Source: Isoperla grammatica (taxonomy: Eukaryota; Arthropoda; Insecta; Plecoptera; Perlodidae). From it: a stretch of 64,000 nucleotides of DNA. Below, piece by piece: positions 1 to 11,300 of this stretch. Every line of letters starts with the position of its first letter. Position 1 is the stretch's first letter. The notes beneath the pieces were generated by a model. That model was not told the origin of the DNA. It worked only from the letters and a program-made list of their open reading frames with translations, and did no database searches. The stretch spans positions 38,429,598-38,493,597 of the forward strand of contig OX246739.1 in the NCBI GenBank assembly GCA_945910005.1, read 5' to 3'. Position numbers and translations under genes: made by a program.

Positions 1-1190
1 GAATACTAATTTCAATGCGATCCGATAAACGTAGTAGGTACAAACTACATTTGTATTGCTGAATTCTAGTGAAGTAACTATAACGAAAAATCCAAGCTAT
101 GATATGTGGACAATCAATCTTTATTTGAACAATGGGAGAAAGTATAATAACTATAACAATAACAACTCTAATCTTTGCACATTTTTGTTTTGGTTGTCGT
201 TGATTGTTGTTTTTTTTTTGTACAAATAAGAACATTCTTATATTGATGATGATAGTGTTTTCAGTATAATGGCGCTGGAGCAACAATTGCGACACTTTCA
301 TATTTATCTCTTACATTGAACAATAACAATAGCTTTGAGAACTATTTGCAAGGAAGTTCGTGTAGATGAACGCGTTCGCTTATCAACGCGTGACATAGAG
401 CGTTTTCCTAGTAAACATCAACGAGTATTTCTGCTTGATGTAATATCATAGGTGGCGGTTATTTGTCACTTTAGAACAAAACATATACCCGAACCCTTCA
501 AGATGAAGGATGTGAAACCAGCATCAGAGGAAGGCGACGGAGACGGGCACGTGACCAGCGCACATCCCACGTCGTAAGTAGTGTTGTGTATGTATGCCCA
601 AATACCTTTATGCCCTAGGTCCCTAGTGTTCAGGTGTTCAGTTGTTAGCCAGATAAACGTACCATGCATTTTTGTGGCGACAAAATAAGAATTTACTTCA
701 AAACCTTCTGTTACAAAGACGATCATTTATAGACGTATATAACACATGTTCCACACACCATTGGAGCCTGTTCAAGGGTGCACGATGGTGGAGGATAATA
801 GAAATTAGCGTGGAAGAAACTTAGAATAGGGTTGAATTTAATAGATTGTTTATCAAATATCTTTAGAAATATTCCTACGTTTTGCATTGATATATTTGAT
901 ATTATTACATCAGTCATCACTCATTACATTTTATAGATAACTTTTAAAATGTGACTGGCATTGATACAGATAACAAATTGTAGTATAACATTGGTTATCT
1001 CTGGTAGTGGGATAGTTGTATATGTGAAGCTAGTCCGCGGCCCCTCAGAACTTTTCTCTTGTGAAAGCACAAACGTACCAGCTACCACAACTCACAATAC
1101 CGGCTGTAGGAAACAACACCTCTTGGAAAACCCTTTCCAAAGCTATAGTTGATATATCTATTGACACGGTACAGCGGCATAACTATCTCA
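1..1190. other. AT-rich non-coding stretch
   Basis: No gene, RNA or repeat array is recognised. One copy of a dispersed core (cttatcaacgcgtgaca, then gcgttttcctagt) lies at 378-412. Confidence 0.4.
376..412 (+). repeat. Dispersed repeat core, family D (three copies in window)
   Basis: The core ttatcaacgcgt, a short variable stretch, then gttttcctagt recurs at 3523-3556 (+) and 35682-35720 (reverse complement: actaggaaaacgc and acgcgttgataa). Flanking similarity fades quickly, so the full element boundaries are unknown. Confidence 0.6.
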
Positions 1191-1198
1191 GAATCACA

Positions 1199-2080
1199 CA
1201 GGGGCGGATACAGGGGGGGGGGGGGGGGGGGGAGCGACCGCCCCCCCATGACCAAAAAAAAATGGAAATTTTGAATAATTTTTATTTTGGAGTCGTTACC
1301 GAACTTTAATTGCCATGCTTTGTGTAACTAATCGAGCCTGTATCCGCCCCTGCCGACGTATGCGCATGTCATACTCAGGTTCTCTATCAAATCGCTACTA
1401 TGTGTGAAGTTAAGTAATTTTCGAATGACAGCCCTTTAAACTTACGTGATTATCTCAAAATCTGTAGTATGTCACGCAGGTATGTTTATATTTGATCAAA
1501 CAAGATCTAATTGAGATTAATTGGCAGGAATCAAATTAAATAAATATAATCTGCTTGTCTTACAAATCGCTATACTGTGTGTGACATTAGGTAATTTTCC
1601 ACTGACAGCCCGTTAAACTTCTGTAATTATCTCAAAATCTGTGGTTATGTCACGCACGTTTGTTTGTATACTCTTAAAGTAGATGTAAATGAGATTAATC
1701 AAAAGGAATTAAATTAAATTAATATTCTCAGGTTCACTTACAAATCGATACTTAGAGTGAAATTACGAAATTTCAGAATGACACCCCTGAAACTACCGTA
1801 ATTTTCTCAAAATCAAAAACAATATGACGTGTGTTGTTCGTTTATACGTCAACATTAGTGACAACTATGTTATTGCTTTACCCAAAATGTGACAATGTCA
1901 GTATTGACTGAAGTAAAGTATATTTTGAAAATGTGATTGATTAAACATAATGTACATTACTCCCCAAAACTTGTATATATGAACTTAACCCCCCCCCCCC
2001 CCCCCCTATAATAATTGTCTATCGCCTTCCATGAAACCGCCCCCCCCCCCCCACATAAATCAACGCTAGATCCACCCCTG
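1199..2080. mobile_element. Non-autonomous hAT-like element with 8-bp TSD
   Basis: Starts CAGGGGCGGATACAGG at 1199 and ends CTAGATCCACCCCTG at 2080. It is flanked by perfect GAATCACA duplications at 1191-1198 and 2081-2088. An 8-bp TSD with CA..TG ends is typical of hAT transposons. Inside are G- and C-homopolymer runs (1215-1232, 1989-2006, about 2040) and three imperfect 175-180-bp tandem units. A second, perfect inverted end lies at 1337-1352. No transposase ORF. Confidence 0.88.
1371..1850. repeat. Three degenerate tandem units of about 175-180 bp inside the hAT-like element
   Basis: Units begin near 1371, 1549 and 1723. Each carries caaatcg, a gtgtgaagttaag-like word, aatgacagccc and attatctcaaaatctg, then a word such as tatgtcacgc. 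Identity falls from unit to unit, so this is an old expansion. Confidence 0.75.
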
Positions 2081-2307
2081 GAATCACATCCCTGGGAAAC
2101 GAAATGAATGGAGTGCAAAATGCCAAAGATTGGCTCAGCACATGACCAAATGATTTTTCTCGTTACTATAGATATTAATAGGTCATGGGCTCAGCACAAG
2201 ATATTTCTGAGGGCTGACTGAATCATCCTAGTACTTCCAATACACCTTTCGTTGTAATGTGTACTTTAATACTTTATTCAGTGACTGTTGGCCGGACCGC
2301 TCCCAAA

Positions 2308-3413
2308 CAGTGGCGTGCCGTCCATGGAAGCAATGGAAGCATTGCTTCCATTTTATTTTTAACTAAATTACCTATGTATACCCTCAATGCTGGCTAACAA
2401 TATCGCTTACCAGTAACACTAAAATAGAATTAATGAACCAAACTTAACTACCCGAATTATGCGAAATAACTGACAGCGCAATGAAAAATCCTTGTACCAT
2501 ATTCTACGAGTTTGAATTCGAGCGCCAGGCCTTCGCTGTGGGCCAAGCGACGAGGGTGGCCGAGGGTTGACGAAGAAAAGCCGAGTGGAAGCAATGCCTC
2601 GGATTGCATCCACCCAGCAGTCCAGCACCCATAAGCCAAACTGTTCCGAGAGACACGTGGGTTTGAAAGTTGTTCGTGTTTTTTACCTCTTTATAACCGT
2701 AAAACTGTTTCGTTTATTTTCTAAATTCATTCAGTGTGAGAAAGAATGCGATTCTACATTGATTAGTTGATTATTTGAGTATAATTGTAGTGTGTGACAA
2801 ATGTTTGGTGTGTTGTTCATCTACGCGCGAATAAGCAATATGAAGGATTGCTTCCGAGTCTGCGGGCTCGATCGGATCGCTTGCTGTGGGCCAAGGATCT
2901 AGGTCTAGCGCGGATGTGGAGGATCTAGGTCTAGCGCGAATGTGCACTCCCTTCTGAATTTGTACTATCAACTTTCAATAACCATGAATATGATTGAATG
3001 TTATGTAATCGATGAATTATTTGCGCGCCCATTTAGCACTCGATCTTTTCAAGAAAAATGTGCAATTATTGAGAGTGGCCGACCAACATCAGCTCTGCCA
3101 AATCTCAATTCAAAAACCAAAAAATGCACTCGGCATTTTAGCACTGATATTTTATAATGGATCAGATTTTTGTTCGTAAATTTCTAATGGTAAATTGCCT
3201 AAAACTCGTTAAAAGGCTCGTACGGCAATCACGATAATCCAAAAAAATCCGGGGCTATGCGCCCCGTACCCGCATTGACTGGGGGGCCTTCCCCCCAGAC
3301 CCCCCATGCATGTATTAGGTGGGGGGGGGGGGGGGTCTCACAAGTGCCATTGCCAAGGGATTACTTAAAAAAGTAGTTGCTTCCCCCATTAGAAAAGTCA
3401 CGGCACGCCACTG
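2308..3413. mobile_element. Non-autonomous hAT-like element with 8-bp TSD
   Basis: Ends CAGTGGCGTGCCGT at 2308 and ACGGCACGCCACTG ending at 3413. It is flanked by perfect CTCCCAAA duplications at 2300-2307 and 3414-3421. At 1106 bp it has no transposase frame. It contains a GC-rich block near 3251-3306 (gggctatgcgcccc, ggccttccccccagaccccc) and a poly-G run at 3320-3334. Its TIR is related to, but distinct from, that of the neighbouring element at 1199. Confidence 0.9.
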
Positions 3414-3421
3414 CTCCCAAA

Positions 3422-5200
3422 TCATTGTTCTTCCTACACCTCCCTCACACGGAGCTTCCGATCGAGTTGAACTTTGGAATATTCACACGATTCGGTGTGT
3501 TTATAGGTATTGCACGTGCTCTCTTATCAACGCGTCACACAAAACGTTTTCCTAGTTTATAATCTTAGTAGAAATTGTTTTGAAGTGGAAGTAAACACGT
3601 TAAAATGACGATTCAAGCTCGTCACAAAAAAACGAGTATTATGCCTGGTAGTAAAAAATGGTAAATACCTGTCTGGCGTTTCGCCACTCAGATTATTTAT
3701 TTTATAAACACAACAGAATTCCACAATTCCACAAAGTGTGTTTTGATAAAACAAACAAAAACGAAGACAACAAAACATCCAACAAATATCACATCATGTA
3801 GTACATAAAAAAACAAACAATGATGGTCGCATATACATGCCCCATATGTCACTGCATTAAAATGGCCTTTTTAAAAGTACGTATAGAGTCATTAAAAATA
3901 TCAAGGCAAGTAGTACCTCGAATCAAGTGGGAGGGGATACGGAAAACAGGAAAAATCTTGAACATATTGAGGGGGTGTATTCGGTGAACACCATTTGAAA
4001 ACGTAAAACCGGGATAATAGTAGAAGACTTCCGGTTTTGACTAACGGGGCTGCACGACACCGTAGACGTGAAGAAACAGCAAACCCAGATTGTCTTGTAC
4101 AGTTGTGAAATTTGCTTAAACCAGACTTCATAAAATAACTAATCAAAAGTAAATATGAAGTATTTAGTGTAACAAAATATGTTGTATAGTCATAAGATAA
4201 ACAAAATCCGGAAAATAAGGAGATTTTTCGAACATAGTTAAAAGTACGGGGGATGCCCCGGGGGATGCCCCCCCCTTTTTGCGTCACCATCTTGTTGGCC
4301 TACTTCTTCAACTGAAGTGCGTTAATTCATATCCACTTCAATAGAACAAGGAAATCATATCGTGCTGCACCATGATATGATAACCTTTGGCGTCCATTTT
4401 TACAAAACGGCAATTAGCAGCCAGTGATTATGCAAGATACTTATATGTATCAAGATCATAGGTCTGGTCTGGTAACTTTCCACAAATAAGATTCCGTTCA
4501 AATTTGTCTACAAAATAATTAAGCGTTGACTAACAAATGACTACATGGCACTAAAATGATAGTACAAGAGGGTTTGGCGACACGTGACACAAAACTGAAA
4601 GGCGCATTTTGATCTCAATTTATTGATAATACTTGTAAAACCTCTATTTATTTTAGTACTTTAGAAGAATATCATACAAAATCTAATAACATTGGGGCCA
4701 AGGTCTACTTGATTTACTTGCTGCGGCATCACGACGCTTCGAACTTTGGAAATAGGTCTTGGCCAAAGTGCTTTGTTTATATTTTTTATTTTGCATATAC
4801 ATACATTATATTGACGGTTTATGAAAAGTGGCAAATTGTATGTAAGGCAATGGTGAAGGCAGTTTTTCTCTTGGGGGGGTGGTCACAAACATATTATGTC
4901 TTTATAGAGAGATGATCATACTGATTCATTTCTTTTGGGGGGGTGCCATAGTCCCGCATCCAACCCCCCCCCCCATTTTATTATTACCACTTTCTAAAGA
5001 CTATCTGCAAGTAGTCAATAGGAAACGAAATTGCACCTTCGCATTCAATTTGGGCTCAGTCCGCACCAGTGTAACTGCTGTAACAAGTAGACCCAGTTAC
5101 CCAGTTATAACCCTGCTTGTTCCGTATCACCGGAAAATGGCAAAACTCACAGGGCACAGTTTTAACTGATGAAAGGAACTGATACTAGTTTTGTGGGCAG
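3422..5200. other. Gene-poor stretch upstream of the first visible transporter exon
   Basis: AT-rich with no convincing exon. C- and G-runs at 4250-4276, 4873-4880, 4937-4944 and 4964-4974 resemble the GC blocks of the hAT-like elements, so a degraded element is likely at about 3900-4290; its ends were not found. A dispersed repeat core lies at 3523-3556. The missing N-terminal transporter exon could be here but no motif marks it. Confidence 0.4.
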
Positions 5201-5351
5201 GTATCTAGAGACGTTGACCCATCTGCTCAAGGGTAACATAGGATCAGGCATGATGGCTATGGGAGACGCATACAAGAAGTGTGGCCTAGTGCTTGCGCCA
5301 ATATTGACGCTTGTCCTAGGAGTGATCTGCGTACACGCACAGCATCTCTTG
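5201..5351 (+). CDS. Transporter exon a: TM1-TM2
   Basis: Encodes YLETLTHLLKGNIGSG followed by MMAMGDAYKKCGLV and a second hydrophobic stretch ending VCVHAQ-type residues (VICVHAQHLL). Acceptor is gggcag at 5195-5200 (exon starts with one base completing a codon); donor is TTG|gtgagt at 5352. An in-frame ATG at 5169 would extend the frame by 11 codons (MKGTDTSFVGR), so an alternative first exon starting there is possible, but the family usually has a longer N-terminal tail ending just before the YLETL-like motif, so the acceptor reading is preferred. Confidence 0.92.
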
Positions 5352-8300
5352 GTGAGTTATGTATTCATTGACAATTTTTTGGTTTGGGAGTTTACTACTG
5401 GCTGGATTTCAATCCAATTTCGTTCACATTCGCCAGCAACATTTTCTTTTTAATTTTGTCTAGTTGTGAGTCCAATGTCCAGGCTAATTCATTAATAACT
5501 CCTAAGATTGGTGATATCATAATCCTGTATCAAAGGAAGTGATTTACCTATAGCATTCCTTCAAAAGTTTATCCCAGTTTAATTTTATAACAATGCATTT
5601 TAATCAACAGTGATATGTTTTACGTTTATTTACTTTTTAACTTCATTGGTGTGTTATATTGACTAGATCGCCTCGCAATGAGAGCTCAAAGTGCATAGAT
5701 AACATCCACACATGCATAGAAAGTGCGTTTATGCTCGTTGCTTGTTGTGTGATGCCCCCTAAATCTACTGGCGGAAGTTTGCTAATTCAGGGGACCTTGA
5801 GAAATTATGTTGGTCATATATACAGAAGTATCAGCATACCTGCAATAACTTACAACTACACAAATAATGGATATAGATCAAACAAAACGGTGTAGGCCTA
5901 ATATGCTTAAAGGCCTATTTTCACATACAAGTAAGTATTTTTTGTTTTCAAATAGACATTAAAAAAATAAGAAAACCGCAGTTTATGGCAACTTTGGACG
6001 AGGCCTACTCCCCCTACAATGATTTGTTTTGACGCGCGCCTCGGGGCATGTGACGTTGTTGGATGCGGGCCGAGCGGCTGGGCGAGGCGCAACTCGGGTA
6101 GGAACACCCGTTGCGTGGTGCAGTAAGGGGTTGACACTTGACAGTCTGTATGGATGGTTGTTTCTCAGAATTGCTTCAAGAAATGTACAATGAATAGTTT
6201 TATTAATAACTAATGTGAGTGCTAATATCCAGCAGTTTATTAAGAGAGTGCACGGACAAGTGGATTGTGTAGAGTACGTCTTTAGGTTCTAGTTGATTTA
6301 TTTGTAGTTGTAGTTTCATTATGCTTGTCGTAGAGGCATAAAGCATAACGGACATTATAAGTGTCAAAGCTTTTATGTTATTATTGTGAATGGTCATTTA
6401 GACTATAGTGTACTTATCGCACCAGCTATATTAATCAGTAATCATTGTATTAAATTGTTGTGCGTACGGATGCAATAACAGTCTTGTAAGCCCGATCGAC
6501 ATGTCGTTTCACCGTTTTCCAAACAGGGACAAATCTCCAGTGCCTTTGGATTTTTAGCCAGTGCAACATAAAAACTGGCTATCGAAAATTAATAGTAAGA
6601 ACTCTGTAGGCCTACCAAGCAAATACACTCGTGTATGTTCCGAACATTTCATTAAAGACGACTATGAAATTACCAACAGTTTGAAAATGGAAAATGAATG
6701 TTATGAAAAAAAAATCGAAACGTGTGTTAAAAAAATGAGCATAACGTCTGTCAAATTGAGAGGCAGCATTGATACCCCTTTTAAAACAGAGCGCAGTGCA
6801 TGTTACCTTGCCGCTCGAAACAAGCATAGTCTCATTGAAAACATTCGAACCCAAAGTGCCCAAAGTACATCTACACATCACGCTGTACTACGCTACGATT
6901 AATGTTTATGTAATTACGTCTCACTAAATCCCGAAACATTTCAGAATAAACCTAAAGAGATAGAAATAAAGTTTGAGCTTGATATTGAAACACTAATAAG
7001 AGCCAACCAGTTTGCGGAGGGGATGTCGTTTTGTGCAAGTTCGGAAAGTGAAACCAATGAAATAAACGACCACGACGAATCGTTTGAAACAGAAGATTTT
7101 GACGAATGTGAATCTGTCAATGATAGTGATCACACCGATGACAATCAATTCAATACGATGACAATACAAGTTCCTCCAAGCCAAACACGGCATCTCGAAC
7201 ATACACCCTTCAACTGTCCGATAGAGGTGGGGGCGGTGGGGCGCGCCACGGATGGCCAGCAGCGAAGATGAGTGAGCGCGGCACAGCTCGCATCCAACTA
7301 CGTCACGCGTGTGACGTCACCCAATGAACATTCTTGAATAAAATTGCTCATAACTTGTTTAAATACGGACCGATTTCTTTCATTTTTGTTCCTAAATTGT
7401 TTAAATAATTCAAGGTCTGACATAGTTTAACTACAACGCTAGATGACAATATGCCTTTAAAAATTCTACTATGGTAAATGTGGACTAAACGAAAACCCGT
7501 TTATTATTTCAGGTGAACGCATCCAAAGAAATGGGAGTGAGAATGAAATCATCGAAGTCACCAAACTTCGCCGATACAGTGGAACTGACATTCACAACTG
7601 GACCTCCAAAAATACAAAAATACGCCTGGTTCTTCAGGTAACGAAGGGTTTTCTTTAGCCAGACATAAGAAACACTAACAACATATAGTTACCAGTTTCC
7701 GGTAATACAAGTTCTTCCAACCTAGCTCATGTCATAGACTCAGAAACTACTTCTATTTGGCTCAAAAACAAATTTAATGTGTCAATTAACGTAACTGATA
7801 ACTTAAAAATTGTCTCAGTATGTGAGGATATTAAATCAGTTGAACATGGTTCACCCATTTGGCCATTTGACAATCGATGAATGTGTAAATTTCAACAAAT
7901 GGCAACAGTTATTCTAAAATGTCTTGCTCGTTTTATAAATCTATGCCAAGGTCACAAGATTTATGGGACCTTGATCGTATTTAGTAAAAAAAAATGCACA
8001 TGTGAGTGGTGACCGCCATCGTTCAGACGTGTTGTATGTGCGTGTGCCTAAGCTAGTGGCACTGTACAGGGTGTCAGAAACAACATGATGGCTGGAGAAA
8101 AGGGATTCTCCTGAGTGGCGTAATCAAAGGTGGTTTAGTTAGATTATTAACCACTATGTATACTTTACAGGGGGCTCGTGAACGTCAGCCTCTGCATCAC
8201 ACAGATGGGCTTCTGTTCTGTATACGTGGTCTTCGTAGCAGAAAGCCTGCGACAGGTAAGACCCTGAATAGACACCTGTTATAGCCATGTAACGGTGTGT

Positions 8301-11300
8301 GTGTTTCTCACAGTGGATAGTCTACATCGTTTGGGGGCTCGTGAACATCAGCCTCTGCATCACACAGATGGGCTTCTGTTCTGTATACGTGGTCTTCGTA
8401 GCAGAAAGCCTGCGACAGGTAAGACACAGAATAGACACCTGTTACAGCTATGTAACGGTGTGTTTCTCACAGTGGATAGTCTACATCGTTTGGGGGCTCG
8501 TGAACATCAGCCTCTGCATCACACAGATGGGCTTCTGTTCTGTATACGTGGTCTTCGTAGCAGAAAGCCTGCGACAGGTAAGACCCTGAATAGACACCTG
8601 TTATAGCCATGTAACGGTGTGTTTCTCACAGTGGATAGTCTACACCGTTTGGGGGCTCGTGAACATCAGCCTCTGCATCACACAGATGGGCTTCTGTTCT
8701 GTATACGTGGTCTTCGTAGCAGAAAGCCTGCGACAGGTAAGACACAGAATAGACACCTGTTACAGCTATGTAACGGTGTGTTTCTCACAGTGGATAGTCT
8801 ACACCGTTTGGGGGCTCGTGAACATCAGCCTCTGCATCACACAGATGGGCTTCTGTTCTGTATACGTGGTCTTCGTAGCAGAAAGCCTGCGACAGGTAAG
8901 ACCCTGAATAGACACCCGTTATAGCCATGTACCGGTGTGTTTCTCACAGTGGATAGTCTACATCGTTTGGAGGCTCGTGAACATCAGCCTCTGCATCACA
9001 CAGATGGGCTTCTGTTCTGTATACGTGGTCTTCTTAGCAGAAAGCCTGCGACAGGTAAAACACAGAATAGACACCTGTTACAGCTATGTACCGGTGTGTT
9101 TCTCACAGTGGATAGTCTACACCGTTTGGGGGCTCGTGAACATCAGCCTCTGCATCACACAGATGGGCTTCTGTTCTGTATACGTGGTCTTCGTAGCAGA
9201 AAGCCTGCGACAGGTAAAGTAAAACACAGAATAGACACCTGTTATAGCTATGTAACGGTGTGTTTCTCACAGTGGATAGTCTACATCGTTTGGGGGCTCG
9301 TGAACATCAGCCTCTGCATCACACAGATGGGCTTCTGTTCTGTATACGTGGTCTTCGTAGCAGAAAGCCTGCGACAGGTAAGACACAGAATAGACACCTG
9401 TTACAGCTATGTAACGGTGTGTTTCTCACAGTGGATAGTCTACATCGTTTGGGGGCTCGTGAACATCAGCCTCTGCATCACACAGATGGGCTTCTGTTCT
9501 GTATACGTGGTCTTCGTAGCAGAAAGCCTGCGACAGGTAAGACCCTGAATAGACACCTGTCATAGCCATGTAACGGTGTGTTTCTCACAGTGGATAGTCT
9601 ACACCGTTTGGGGGCTCGTGAACATCAGCCTCTGCATCACACAGATGGGCTTCTGTTCTGTATACGTGGTCTTCTTAGCAGAAAGCCTGCGACAGGTAAA
9701 ACACAGAATAGACACCTGTTACAGCTATGTACCGGTGTGTTTCTCACAGTGGATAGTCTACACCTTTTTCATGCGCCCTTTTTCAGCGGAAATTAAATGA
9801 TGTTCGTCATACTACATGCAGTAGGTATAGGTAGTTCTTCCTTTCTTTCACATAGAAGTATGATCCACCTCTGAAGTCAAACTATCCCCACTACTTCTTG
9901 GGCTTAAAACAGATTGTGGGAACTCGAGCAGTATACAATTTGGTATTTTGTACTCGGCTCTGTCGGCATCGGTGATGTTAGGTCATTTATATCGATTTGA
10001 ACCAAAGATCCAGTAGTGAATGAAGCAACCCCGAAAATGTTACTGTATTAGCGTGTTACTACCGATCGAACAGTACGTGTTACTGTAATATACTGTTTGA
10101 AATTTAGGTGATAAGCAGTAATTCAAATTGTCAATATTCTGGTACAAAATTTACCAATTCCTTCAAAATGTCATATTTCGACTATGCTGTGCAATACAAT
10201 CGAGGTTGTTCTGTCTCTAGTTTCTGGATCACTACGACATCCACTACTCCGTGACGTTCTACATGGTAATCATCATCGTCCCCATCACCTTCACCTGTTG
10301 GATCCGAGACCTCAAGTTCCTGGTTCCCCTGTCGCTCATCGCCAATGTTCTGATGGCGTTCGGCATCTTCACGACTCTCTACCTGATGAGCTACGATCTG
10401 TCATCCGTCGACGTCTCGGGCCGAGACTATGTCGCCTCCTACAAGACGATACCTCTGTTTCTGGGCACGGCCATCTACGCCTTCGAGGGCATCAGTCTGG
10501 TAACTTCTCTCAGTTTTACGTTTGGAAATAAAGCCCCACGTAATGAAAGTATCCCACCTTCCAGAAGATGACATGATAAGAATTGGAAAAACTCATGATC
10601 TAGATTTACTTTCCTGGCATAACAAGTAACTAAATGGGTAATTTATTTTGTTTTATACTTTATTTCATTAAGGTTAGCACAGAGATACTCCGCCAGAACA
10701 CAACTCATGGTTTTCTGCTACAACATGTCCACTCTCGTGCACATTTCTCTTTCTAACAAGACGTGTGTTTGCTTAAGGTATTGCCACTACAGCAACAGAT
10801 GAAGAAGAGAAAGCACTTCGCAATGCCACTAGGGGTGCTGAACGTAGGCATGAGTATTGTCACACTTCTCCTCATTGCCATGGGTTCAATCGGGTACCTC
10901 AAGTACGGAGACGATGTGAAAGGAAGTCTCACTCTCAATCTACCGCAAGACAACATGTAAGTTTTTTCGCTTTATGCTGCAACATCAGCTGGGAAGAGAA
11001 AAAGAATTTCTGCAAACAATTCACTATATACTGAAATATTGAACGAGATAGTAATAGATGAAAAATAATGAAAGTTAATGAAAATGTCAAAGGATCATAG
11101 GATGATTCGACAGTTGGGACTGGGAAGGTTAGTTAAACGTGGGATTCTGATCTCTGTTCAATGTTTACTTGGCACTAATTTTATACTTGCTCGCAATGCT
11201 AGGTAATTTATTTGGCTAACTGTTAGGTAAGTCTGTAAACTTTCATTGGAATATGAGTATTATCATAGCAAACAAATTCTGTACCGATTAGTCCAGAACC

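Noticed and set aside
3901..4290. 129-codon minus-strand frame
   Set aside because: It starts in C/G-run sequence like that inside the hAT-like elements and has no domain. It is probably a degraded repeat.
8295..9565. Several overlapping frames of about 100-200 codons
   Set aside because: They are reading frames through the exon-copy array and its 54-bp spacers, not separate genes.
8314..9695. Mutually exclusive exons in the classical sense
   Set aside because: The TGG-starting copies cannot be joined directly to exon b: exon b ends in phase 2, and T then GGA TAG gives a stop. They could only be added after exon c, so they cannot substitute for it.
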